This document shows positions 1-7,510 of a stretch of 64,000 nucleotides of DNA, one piece after another. The notes beneath the pieces were generated by a model. The model was not told the origin of the DNA. It ran no database searches and saw nothing but the letters and a program-made list of their open reading frames with translations. This DNA comes from Rhodanobacter panaciterrae (lineage in GTDB: Bacteria > Pseudomonadota > Gammaproteobacteria > Xanthomonadales > Rhodanobacteraceae). Positions within the stretch are counted from its first letter, which is position 1; every line of letters begins with the position of its first letter. The position numbers were made by a program, and so were the translations under genes. The stretch lies in assembly GCF_014651895.1 (NCBI RefSeq), contig NZ_BMXT01000004.1, positions 62,001-126,000 of the forward strand, given 5' to 3'.

Positions 1-1
1 C

Positions 2-679
2 GCCGCCTCGCCCTACCCGCACCTGCCGCTTGTCTTCAGCGAATACAACGCCAGCTACGCCAACCTGCCCAACGTCACCGACACCGTGTTCATGGGGCCG
101 TGGCTCGCCAACACGATCCGCGAGTGCGCCGGCAAGGTCGAGATCATGAGCTACTGGTCGTTCTCCGACGTGTTCGAGGAACAAGGCGTCGTGCGCAACC
201 CGTTCTACGGCGGCTTCGGCCTGATCGCCGCCGACCGCATTCCCAAACCCGCGTTCAACGCGTTCAGCATGCTACACAAGCTGGGCGACAAACGGCTCGC
301 GGTCGATTCCGATTCCGCCCTGGTCACCCGGCGCGACGATGGCAGCGTGGTCATCGCGCTGTGGAACTACGCCCCACCCGTCGGCGACACCGCCAGCTAT
401 ACGCCGGGCGTACCCGCCGGCACACCGAAACACTTCAGCATCGACGTGCAGCATCTGCCCGCCAGCGCCCATGCCACGGTCTGGCGGGTAGACGCCACCC
501 ACGGCAATGCTGTCGCCCCGTTCGACCGGATGGGCCGCCCCGACTTCCCCAGCCGCAAGCAGATCGTCGAACTGCGCAAAGCCGGTGAGCTGGCCGCACC
601 GGAGTCCATGGCGGTGAGCAACGGCAAGTTCGAGCTCACCGTTCCGGTACAGGGGCTGGTCGTGGTGGTGATTCGCTGA
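2..679 (+). CDS. GH39-type beta-xylosidase, C-terminal part
   Basis: The reading frame is open from the left edge, so the true start lies outside the window. It opens with a segment containing FSEYNASY, which matches the GH39 motif in which the glutamate is the catalytic nucleophile. A beta-barrel tail follows (MSYWSFSDVFEEQG, then YGGFGLIAADRIPKPAFNAF, then a beta-sandwich ending in VVVVIR). GH39 enzymes release xylose from xylo-oligosaccharides. No signal peptide can be judged because the N-terminus is missing. The gene ends 62 bp before a palindromic operator that seems to belong to the next operon. The family call rests on the nucleophile motif and general likeness; a related clan GH-A hydrolase is possible. 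Confidence 0.75.
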   Translation, partial: AASPYPHLPLVFSEYNASYANLPNVTDTVFMGPWLANTIRECAGKVEIMSYWSFSDVFEEQGVVRNPFYGGFGLIAADRIPKPAFNAFSMLHKLGDKRLAVDSDSALVTRRDDGSVVIALWNYAPPVGDTASYTPGVPAGTPKHFSIDVQHLPASAHATVWRVDATHGNAVAPFDRMGRPDFPSRKQIVELRKAGELAAPESMAVSNGKFELTVPVQGLVVVVIR

Positions 680-740
680 GGCCGGCCAACCCGACGGAAG
701 CTCAACGCCCATCCCGCAGCTCGCGCCGGTCTCTGCCGCC

Positions 741-758
741 CATGAATACGTATGCATG
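741..758. promoter_or_regulatory. Palindromic operator, probably for the LacI-family repressor
   Basis: This is an imperfect palindrome with core TGAATACGTATGCA (743-756) and a central CG, the usual shape of a LacI-family operator. The identical 14-mer occurs at 13188-13201 upstream of the sugar porter. It lies about 170 bp upstream of the glycosidase-transporter-amylase operon. A LacI-family gene sits at 10515-11537, which makes it the natural binding protein. Binding is inferred. Confidence 0.6.
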
Positions 759-878
759 GGCTGGTTGCTGCAGTGCGACGCTATCTACCATGCGGTAGTC
801 CAAGCCAATCGGCATGAACCGACATGCTGCGCCTGCCGGGCGAAGTCCAGACGTGACACAACAGCTGCAGGAGGGGTC

Positions 879-932
879 ATGCCGATCGAGCACATCATCC
901 AACGCGGGCCGCGCGCGGCACACGCATGCTGA
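879..932 (+). CDS. Possible 17-residue leader peptide overlapping the glycosidase start
   Basis: An ATG preceded by a strong Shine-Dalgarno (AGGAGGGG, just upstream) opens a 17-codon frame that ends in TGA at 930-932, overlapping the ATG at 926 of the glycosidase gene. The glycosidase itself has no good ribosome site of its own. This may be a translationally coupled leader. Alternatively a one-base sequence error or frameshift has split off the true start, since the joined peptide would supply the arginines normally found before a signal-peptide core. Confidence 0.3.
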   Translation: MPIEHIIQRGPRAAHAC

Positions 933-3115
933 GCATCGCCCTGGCTGCCGCGCTGGCCGCAAGTGCGGCGACACCGGCCTGGCACGACGGACTGGATTGG
1001 CACGGTGTGCACGTGAGCATGAGCCAGGACGCGCAAGGCAGCTACACGCTGGCGTGGCCTTACGGGCAACGCGTGATTCCAGTCCAGCCATTACACACGG
1101 ATACCGCCAGTCCGCTGTTCGATGGTTTGTTCGCCATGGCGCAAGACGACCTGAAGCAGGACTCGGTGACGGCGATCCGCGATGGCGCGTTCGATCACGG
1201 CCAGCCGATTCCCTGCCAGTGTTTCGAGACCGGGTTGAAGTGGCCGTATGTATGGACACGCGACCTGTCGTATTCGGTCGACCTCGGGCTGTGGCGCTTC
1301 GATCCCGCACGTTCGCGCAACGGCTTGCAGTTCAAGCTGTCCGACGTGCGTGTGCCGTCTGCGCCGCAAGGCCTGTATGTGATGCAGGACACCGGCTCCG
1401 GCGGCAGCTGGCCGATCAGCACCGATCGCGTGGTGTGGTTCCTCGGCGCCCAGCACCTGCTCGGCGACAAGGCGTTCGCTGCGGACGTCTACCGCGCGCT
1501 GGGCAACACGCTGGCGCAGGATCGGCAGTACGCATTCGATGCCGGGTTCGGGTTGTACCGCGGCGAGACCTCGTTCCTCGACTGGCGCGAACAGACCTAT
1601 CCGGCGTGGACGGCGGACAACGTCGTCGCCATCGGGCAATCGTTCGCGCTATCCACCAATGTGTTGCACTACCAGGCGCTTCAGCTGGCCGCATCACAGG
1701 CCGATGCGCATCACGATGCGAAAGCCGCCAGCGATTACCGCGCTCAAGCCGCCACACTGAAGACCGCGATCAACGCGCACTTCTGGCGCGCCGATCGCGG
1801 TCTGTACATGAGCTATCTCGGTGGCGACGGTACGCCATACGACACCTACGACCTGCTCGGCATCGCGCTGGCGATCACCAGCGGCGTAGCCGATGGCGAG
1901 CGTGCGCGACAGACGCTGGCGAACTATCCGACCTGGCCGGCCGGCAGTCCGGTGATCTGGCCCGAACGCGCCGACCAGCCGATCTACCACAATCGCGCGA
2001 TCTGGCCGTTCGTCAGCGCCTACGCGCTGCGCGCTGCGCGCACAGTGAACGCACCGTCACGCATCGCGCACGAGATCGAGTCGGTGATGCGCGGCGCGGC
2101 ACTGTACGGCTCCAATATGGAGAACTACGAGCTGCTGACCCAGGGCCAGCACGTGGACGAGGGCAAGCTCAGCGGCCCGGTGGTCAATTCGCCGAGGCAG
2201 GTGTGGTCGGTGGCAGCCTATTTCGCGGTAGTGACCGAGGGCGTGTTCGGTCTCACCGAAGATGGGCATGTCGAACCCAAACTCCCCACCTCGCTGGTGC
2301 CGATGCTGTTCGGCCAGCGCACGTCGATCACGCTGAACCTGCCGGATCGACAGATCACGCTACAGCTTCCCGCGCATCACGACGGCAACCTGCTGGTCGC
2401 CGACCGCGCCGACACCCATGGCACCAGTACGGTCGTAACGCTCAAGGCGATCCAGGTGCAAGACACGCCGCTGCGCACCGACGCACCGCTGTACGCACCA
2501 ACCGCTCCCGCCGCGCCGGTGCTCACCGCCGATGCCGGCAGCTGGCACGTGCAAGTCGATGGCAAGGTGATGCTCTTCATCAACGGCCAGCGCCATGGCA
2601 GCATCGACGGCAATGGCCAGCTCGCACGTCAGCCGGGACTGCTCTGCGTCAACGCCACGCGCATCGATGCACAAGGCCTCGAATCACTGCACAGCCCCGA
2701 CATCTGCGTGGGCGATGTGACGAAAATGGCTGGCAACTGGCCGCGCATGTGGATGGCATCAGCCACCGGCAACTATCGCGTCTCACTCGACTACGCCAAT
2801 GAACATGGCCCGATCAATACCGGCATCACCGCCACGGTGAAAATGCTACTGATCCGCTGCGCCGGCAGCGACGAGCAACGCCTGCCGATCGTGATGCCGC
2901 ACAGCATCGGCGTGCAGCACTCGACCTGGGGCCGCTTCGCCGCGAAAGCCGGCGCCGGCTGCCAGTTCACCCTCGATGACGGCTTCAACATGAGCTATCT
3001 CACCCACTTCGCCCACTACACCGGCGGCGCCGGCGGCAGCGACGGCCCGTTGAACCAGGCCGACGTGCGCGAGCTGGTGATCGCCCCTCTTGCCACGGAA
3101 ACCACCACTCCATGA
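926..3115 (+). CDS. Exported six-hairpin glycoside hydrolase (glycogen-debranching/GH15-like)
   Basis: A 729-residue protein that begins with a hydrophobic signal-like stretch (MLSIALAAALAASAATPA), so it is probably periplasmic or secreted. The motif WPYVWTRDLSYSVDLGLW (about residues 108-125) resembles the WTRD segment of alpha/alpha-six-barrel glucoamylases. PRQVWSVAAYFAVVTEG (about 424-440) resembles the helical end of debranching-type hydrolases. A C-terminal beta-rich domain follows. I cannot assign a CAZy family or point to the catalytic acid with certainty. The TGA overlaps the ATG of the transporter gene, so the two are translationally coupled, and an alpha-amylase follows. Action on alpha-glucans or maltodextrin is inferred from this context. 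Confidence 0.65.
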   Translation: MLSIALAAALAASAATPAWHDGLDWHGVHVSMSQDAQGSYTLAWPYGQRVIPVQPLHTDTASPLFDGLFAMAQDDLKQDSVTAIRDGAFDHGQPIPCQCFETGLKWPYVWTRDLSYSVDLGLWRFDPARSRNGLQFKLSDVRVPSAPQGLYVMQDTGSGGSWPISTDRVVWFLGAQHLLGDKAFAADVYRALGNTLAQDRQYAFDAGFGLYRGETSFLDWREQTYPAWTADNVVAIGQSFALSTNVLHYQALQLAASQADAHHDAKAASDYRAQAATLKTAINAHFWRADRGLYMSYLGGDGTPYDTYDLLGIALAITSGVADGERARQTLANYPTWPAGSPVIWPERADQPIYHNRAIWPFVSAYALRAARTVNAPSRIAHEIESVMRGAALYGSNMENYELLTQGQHVDEGKLSGPVVNSPRQVWSVAAYFAVVTEGVFGLTEDGHVEPKLPTSLVPMLFGQRTSITLNLPDRQITLQLPAHHDGNLLVADRADTHGTSTVVTLKAIQVQDTPLRTDAPLYAPTAPAAPVLTADAGSWHVQVDGKVMLFINGQRHGSIDGNGQLARQPGLLCVNATRIDAQGLESLHSPDICVGDVTKMAGNWPRMWMASATGNYRVSLDYANEHGPINTGITATVKMLLIRCAGSDEQRLPIVMPHSIGVQHSTWGRFAAKAGAGCQFTLDDGFNMSYLTHFAHYTGGAGGSDGPLNQADVRELVIAPLATETTTP

Positions 3116-4575
3116 AGTCAAAACCCGAACTGTCGTTCTGGCAGATCTGGAACATGTGCTTCGGCTTCCTCGGCATCCAGTTCGGCTTCGCGCTGCAGAA
3201 CGCCAACGTCAGCCGGATCTTCCAGACGCTGGGCGCGAACGTGGACCAGATTCCGGTGCTTTGGATCGCCGCGCCATTTACCGGGCTGATCGTGCAGCCG
3301 GTCATCGGCTACTTCTCCGACCGCACCTGGAACCGCTTCGGTCGGCGCCGGCCGTATTTCTTCGCCGGCGCGGTGCTGGCGACGATCGCCCTGCTGGCGA
3401 TACCCAACTCGCCCACGCTGTGGATCGCCGCCGGCCTGCTGTGGATCATGGATGCGTCGTTCAACGTCTCGATGGAACCGTTCCGCGCCTTCGTCGGCGA
3501 CCAGCTGCCGCCATCGCAGCGCCCGCTGGGCTACGCGATGCAAAGTGTGTTCATCGGCGTGGGCGCGGTGGTGGCCTCGTTCCTGCCCTATCTGCTCACC
3601 CACTTCGGCGTGGCCAACACGGCACCGGCTGGCGTGGTGCCGCACTCGGTGAAGTACGCCTTCTTCGCCGGCGCGCTCGTGCTGCTTGCGGCGATGCTGT
3701 GGACCATCCTGAGCACCCGCGAGTATCCACCGGAACAACTGGAGTCGTTCTCGGACAACCGCATCGCGGAGGCGCCCGGCAGCGTGGCCGGCGCGTGGAA
3801 GATCGGCACGCTGTTTCTGGTGCTGGGGCTGGTGCTGCTCGGTCTGATCCTGCGCTTCGCGCTGGACAAGGAGCTGTACCTGCTGGCCGCCGGGCTGGTC
3901 GGTTTCGGCGCACTGTTCGTGTGGCTCAGCCAAACCCGCAGCGATGGCGCGCTACGCCACATCATGGGCGATCTGCATGGCATGCCCAAACCGATGCGCC
4001 GGCTCAACTGGGTGCAATTCTTCTCCTGGTTCGCCATGTTCGCGATGTGGATCAACACCACCTCGGCCGTATCGCAGACTTTCTACGGCAGCAGCGATAC
4101 GACGTCCGTGGCCTATAACGAGGGCGCCAACTGGGCCGGCGTGTTGATGGGCACCTACAACGGCGTGGGCGTGCTTGCGGCGATCCTGATCCCGCTGCTG
4201 GTGCGCGCCTGTGGGCTGCGCATGAGTCATCTGATCAACCTGTGGCTGGGCGGGCTGGGTCTGCTGTCGTTCCTGGTGATCCGCGATCCGCACTGGCTGA
4301 TCGCGTCGATGGTTGGCGTGGGCTTCGCCTGGGCGTCGATCCTCTCGCTGCCCTACGCGATGCTGTCGGACAACCTGCCGGCGGCGAAGATGGGCATCTA
4401 CATGGGCATCTTCAATTTCTTCATCGTGATCCCGCAACTGCTCGCCGCCAGCGTGCTGGGTGTGCTGCTGAAGCTGTTCTTCCACAACCAGCCGATCTGG
4501 GCGCTGGGTATGGGTGGCGCCAGCCTGCTCATCGCGGGCCTGTGCACGCTGCGCGTGCCCGACCCCGAAGCCTGA
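3112..4575 (+). CDS. MFS sugar transporter of the sucrose/maltose (SUC/GPH) type
   Basis: A 487-residue inner-membrane protein with about twelve hydrophobic segments. The loop after the second segment reads GYFSDRTWNRFGRRRPYF, the signature of the SUC-type sugar:proton symporters. Close relatives include the maltose transporter of Caulobacter and those of xanthomonads. The start codon overlaps the stop of the upstream glycosidase in an ATGA junction, and the alpha-amylase begins 38 bp downstream. It probably imports maltose or short maltodextrins freed by the two exported hydrolases. Substrate is inferred from neighbours. Confidence 0.82.
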   Translation: MKSKPELSFWQIWNMCFGFLGIQFGFALQNANVSRIFQTLGANVDQIPVLWIAAPFTGLIVQPVIGYFSDRTWNRFGRRRPYFFAGAVLATIALLAIPNSPTLWIAAGLLWIMDASFNVSMEPFRAFVGDQLPPSQRPLGYAMQSVFIGVGAVVASFLPYLLTHFGVANTAPAGVVPHSVKYAFFAGALVLLAAMLWTILSTREYPPEQLESFSDNRIAEAPGSVAGAWKIGTLFLVLGLVLLGLILRFALDKELYLLAAGLVGFGALFVWLSQTRSDGALRHIMGDLHGMPKPMRRLNWVQFFSWFAMFAMWINTTSAVSQTFYGSSDTTSVAYNEGANWAGVLMGTYNGVGVLAAILIPLLVRACGLRMSHLINLWLGGLGLLSFLVIRDPHWLIASMVGVGFAWASILSLPYAMLSDNLPAAKMGIYMGIFNFFIVIPQLLAASVLGVLLKLFFHNQPIWALGMGGASLLIAGLCTLRVPDPEA

Positions 4576-4613
4576 CCAGACACGCCCGCGCCCCGCTCCA
4601 CGGAACCCGAACC

Positions 4614-6302
4614 ATGTCCAAGCTGCGCCTGCTTCCCGCCCTCGTCGCCACCCTCGCCTGCAGCTTCGCGCACGCGGCCACACCGGCGAAGGCAGCCGAG
4701 TTCGTTGGCACCGACGAGCCGTTCGCCTCCAACGCGATCTACTTCGTGATGACCGACCGCTTCGTCAACGGCGATCCGTCCAACGACCAGCGCCACCAGG
4801 GTGGTGCGCATCCCACCTTCGACATTCCGGTACCAGGCGCGCCCGAGGGCCAGAGCGACAACATCGGCTACCTCGGCGGCGACTTCAAGGGCGTGCTGAA
4901 CAACGCCGGCTATATCCGCGGCATGGGCTTCGGCGCTGTGTGGATCACGCCGATCGTGCAGAACCCGGACGAGGCGTTCACCGGCGGCGACCCGGTGAGC
5001 TGGGGCTCGAAGTTCACCGACCGCGGCAAGACCGGTTTCCACGGCTACTGGGGCGTCAACTTCTACAAGCTCGACCCGCACCTGCCCAGCAAGGGCCTCG
5101 ACTTCGCCCAGTTCACCACGGCGATGCATGCGCAAGGCCTGAAGGTGGTGCAGGACATCGTCGCCAATCACGGCTCGCCCGCCTTCAGCATGCCGAAGGC
5201 GCAGCCGATGTTCGGCCAGATCTACGACAAGGACGGCAAGCTGATCGCCGACCATCAGAACCTGCGCCCGGACCAGCTCGACCCCGTGCGCAATCCACTG
5301 CACCGCTTCTATCACGCGTATGAAGATCTAGCGCAACTGTCCAACAACGACGACGAGAACCCGGCCGTACTGGACTACTTCGTCGGTGCCTACCTGCAAT
5401 GGGCCGGCGAAGGCGCTGACGAGTTCCGCATCGACACCATCAGCCACATGCCCACCGCGTTCTGGAAACAGTTCGCCGCGCGCATACGCGCGAAGCATCC
5501 GGGCTTCTTCATGTTCGGCGAGGCGTTCGACTACAGCCCCGACAATATCGGCCAGTACACCTGGGCGAAGAACGGCGGCATCAGCGTGCTCGACTTCCCG
5601 CTGCGCGGGCGCGTCGCCGACGTGTTCGAACATCCCGGCAGCGACTACGCCCACCTGCTCGACCGCCTCTACCTCACCAACGGCCCCTACGCGAACCCGT
5701 ACGACCTAGTCACGTTCTACGACAACCACGACATGGCCCGACTCAAGGCCAGCGACAACGGCTTCATCGACGCCAACAACTGGCTGTTCACCGCGCGCGG
5801 CATCCCGGCGGTCTATTACGGCTCGGAAACCGGCTTCGAGCGCGGCAAGGCCGAGCACGAAGGCAACCGCAACTACTACGGCCAACAGCGCATCGACGAC
5901 GCGTCAAAGAGTCCGATCTACCATCAGCTCAAACGCATCGCACAACTGCGCGAAAAGGCGCCAGCACTGCAACGCGGCCTGATGCTGCCGCTGCGCTTCG
6001 CCGGCGACCAGGCCGCGTTCTATCGCGTGTACCAGAAAGGCGACGTACACCAGATCGCGCTGGTGCTGCTCAACAAGGGCGACCAGCCAGCCGACTTCAC
6101 CATCAGCGACAAGCTGCAGTCGGGGCACTGGCAACCCGCCTTCGGCGGCAACGCCATCGAAGTAGCGGACGGCGGCAACCTGCACACCAGCGTCGCCGCC
6201 CACGACGTGCAGGTCTACCTGCTCGACGCCACTGCCACCCGCGCCGATTTCGTCGCCGAGCTGACGCGGCTGATGGAAGAGCGCGGGCACCCTGTCAACT
6301 GA
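4614..6302 (+). CDS. Exported alpha-amylase, GH13 family
   Basis: A 562-residue protein. The ATG at 4614 gives a clear signal peptide (MSKLRLLPALVATLACSFAHA), which is why it is preferred to earlier in-frame codons. The GH13 signatures are all present in order: VVQDIVANH (region I), DEFRIDTISHM with the nucleophile Asp (region II), FMFGEAF with the acid/base Glu (region III), and FYDNHDMAR with the third acidic residue (region IV). A small beta-sandwich domain closes the protein. It hydrolyses alpha-1,4-glucans or cyclodextrin-like substrates outside the cytoplasm. Third gene of the operon that starts at 926; no obvious terminator follows. Confidence 0.9.
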   Translation: MSKLRLLPALVATLACSFAHAATPAKAAEFVGTDEPFASNAIYFVMTDRFVNGDPSNDQRHQGGAHPTFDIPVPGAPEGQSDNIGYLGGDFKGVLNNAGYIRGMGFGAVWITPIVQNPDEAFTGGDPVSWGSKFTDRGKTGFHGYWGVNFYKLDPHLPSKGLDFAQFTTAMHAQGLKVVQDIVANHGSPAFSMPKAQPMFGQIYDKDGKLIADHQNLRPDQLDPVRNPLHRFYHAYEDLAQLSNNDDENPAVLDYFVGAYLQWAGEGADEFRIDTISHMPTAFWKQFAARIRAKHPGFFMFGEAFDYSPDNIGQYTWAKNGGISVLDFPLRGRVADVFEHPGSDYAHLLDRLYLTNGPYANPYDLVTFYDNHDMARLKASDNGFIDANNWLFTARGIPAVYYGSETGFERGKAEHEGNRNYYGQQRIDDASKSPIYHQLKRIAQLREKAPALQRGLMLPLRFAGDQAAFYRVYQKGDVHQIALVLLNKGDQPADFTISDKLQSGHWQPAFGGNAIEVADGGNLHTSVAAHDVQVYLLDATATRADFVAELTRLMEERGHPVN

Positions 6303-6316
6303 ACCACCTTGCTAAA

Positions 6317-6437
6317 CACTGCGTGATTAGGCTGCAGAATTAGACGACACCCCAGAACACAAGCTATTGATCTGCGTAAACCGACGCATCGAAAACAACA
6401 GCCACCGCACGGGATAGGCTGCAGGATTACACTGCGT
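6317..6437. repeat. Two short repeat pairs in the gap before the DUF4826-like gene
   Basis: CACTGCGT (6317-6324) followed by AGGCTGCAGAATTA (6329-6342) recur in swapped order as AGGCTGCAGGATTA (6416-6429) and CACTGCGT (6430-6437). An integron-like half site, AAGCGTTAGCA, ends at 6461, eight bases before the next start codon. The gap otherwise shows no gene. The repeats suggest past rearrangement, but a complete attC site cannot be drawn. Confidence 0.45.
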
Positions 6438-6468
6438 TATGAAATCTACTAAGCGTTAGCACTCATCT

Positions 6469-6921
6469 ATGGAAGATCGCGACGATCCCTACGCCGATCC
6501 CGAAGTTGAAGCTCGGTGGTTCGCTGAGCAACGCAATGACGTGCTCGATTACCTCATGCAAGAAGGTGTGAGCCACGGCGGCGTCCCAGAAGCGCCTGCC
6601 TGGTCCGCATCACCGTATGTTTCTGTCTGGCGCGTCGGCAGTGTCAAAACGCCAGCGACTGTCGGTTGGTGGGCTATCTGTGGCGACTGCCCTTGCGACT
6701 ACGTTTCAGCAGCGGACGCCAGCAACCCACGCGAAGCAATCAAAGCCATCGCATCACTTTGGCAAGAGAAGGCAGCGTTCATGGCACGTGGCGAAACGCA
6801 TCCAACCTTTGTCATCGGTTTGGGCGAGAGCGACGAGGAGCTTGCTCCACTGCTGTCATCAAGAGCTGAACTGCTTCTTGAGTGGGTTGAGGACGATGAC
6901 GCATGGGGCGATGAGTCGTAG
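6469..6921 (+). CDS. DUF4826-like protein of unknown function
   Basis: A 150-residue acidic, soluble protein with no signal peptide. The segment GWWAICGDCPCDYV followed by a helix and then THPTFVIGLG resembles the DUF4826 family, whose function is unknown. Its base composition is less GC-rich than that of the flanking operons. It stands alone between a repeat-bearing gap and an IS30-type remnant, which fits an acquired gene. The family assignment is from memory of the motif and is moderate. Confidence 0.6.
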   Translation: MEDRDDPYADPEVEARWFAEQRNDVLDYLMQEGVSHGGVPEAPAWSASPYVSVWRVGSVKTPATVGWWAICGDCPCDYVSAADASNPREAIKAIASLWQEKAAFMARGETHPTFVIGLGESDEELAPLLSSRAELLLEWVEDDDAWGDES

Positions 6922-6946
6922 CATCAAGTTTGAACTGCACGGTTGA

Positions 6947-7054
6947 TCAGTCTTCATCGAAGCACTCCTGGGGTGTTTGGTAGTTCAACCTCTTTCGCGG
7001 TCTGGCGTTGAGAGCATCAGCGATCAGACTGCAATCGAGCTGCGTGATCGCGTG
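6947..7054 (-). pseudogene. IS30-family transposase, C-terminal remnant
   Basis: Read on the minus strand, the sequence gives LNARPRKRLNYQTPQECF and then a stop at 6947-6949, which is the typical C-terminus of IS30-type DDE transposases. The preceding in-frame residues (ITQLDCSLIADA) also fit that family. The rest of the transposase, its catalytic residues and the terminal inverted repeats are not present nearby. This is therefore a decayed end fragment left after loss of the element. Confidence 0.75.
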
Positions 7055-7099
7055 CATGCTGGTGCCTTTAGGCAAGCGCATTCAAAAAGGGGAAAACTC

Positions 7100-7462
7100 A
7101 TGGCACATCGACTGATCTGGATCGCGGCGCTGTATCTGGTCTTGGGCGCCACTCTCGGCCTGTATATGGGGGCCACCCAGAACTTCATACTGGCACCGGT
7201 TCATGCCCACATCCTGTTGGCTGGTTGGCTTTCGTTGGCAATGGCTGGCGTCATCTATCGCTTATACCCAGCCGCAAGCGACACCCGACTCGCCAAGGCA
7301 CATTTTTGGCTGCACAACCTGGGACTTCCCATCTTCATGCTTGGCCTGGCGTCCATGCTGACGGGTCACAATGTGCCTGCCCTGGTACCCGTAGGAGCGC
7401 TTGCTTTCTTCGTTGGCTTGCTGTGTTTCAGCATTAACCTGTGGCGTCGTGTCAGAGGCTGA
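7100..7462 (+). CDS. Small membrane protein related to cytochrome oxidase subunit I
   Basis: A 120-residue protein with about four membrane segments. ATG 7100 follows a purine-rich AAAAAGGGGAAAA stretch. The motif PVHAHILLAGW recalls the haem-ligand helix of heme-copper oxidase subunit I and NorB proteins, but at this length it cannot form the full catalytic subunit. Proteins of this size are commonly annotated only as cytochrome oxidase-like. It has no oxidase genes beside it. Function unknown; a haem-binding or assembly role is a guess. Confidence 0.65.
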   Translation: MAHRLIWIAALYLVLGATLGLYMGATQNFILAPVHAHILLAGWLSLAMAGVIYRLYPAASDTRLAKAHFWLHNLGLPIFMLGLASMLTGHNVPALVPVGALAFFVGLLCFSINLWRRVRG

Positions 7463-7510
7463 GGCGGTCTAACTTCAGCATCAGGCCGATGTGCTGACGA
7501 CGCGCTCGAC

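Noticed and set aside
814..2802. Long open frame on the plus strand in a different phase over the six-hairpin glycosidase
   Set aside because: Very rich in Arg and Ala with no domain; the other frame has a signal peptide and glycosidase motifs and is coupled to the transporter. It is a high-GC shadow.
6310..6461. Complete attC site before the DUF4826-like gene
   Set aside because: TGCTAAA and GTTAGCA are nearly complementary, but there is no L-box pairing and the interval is longer than usual. Kept only as a weak observation.
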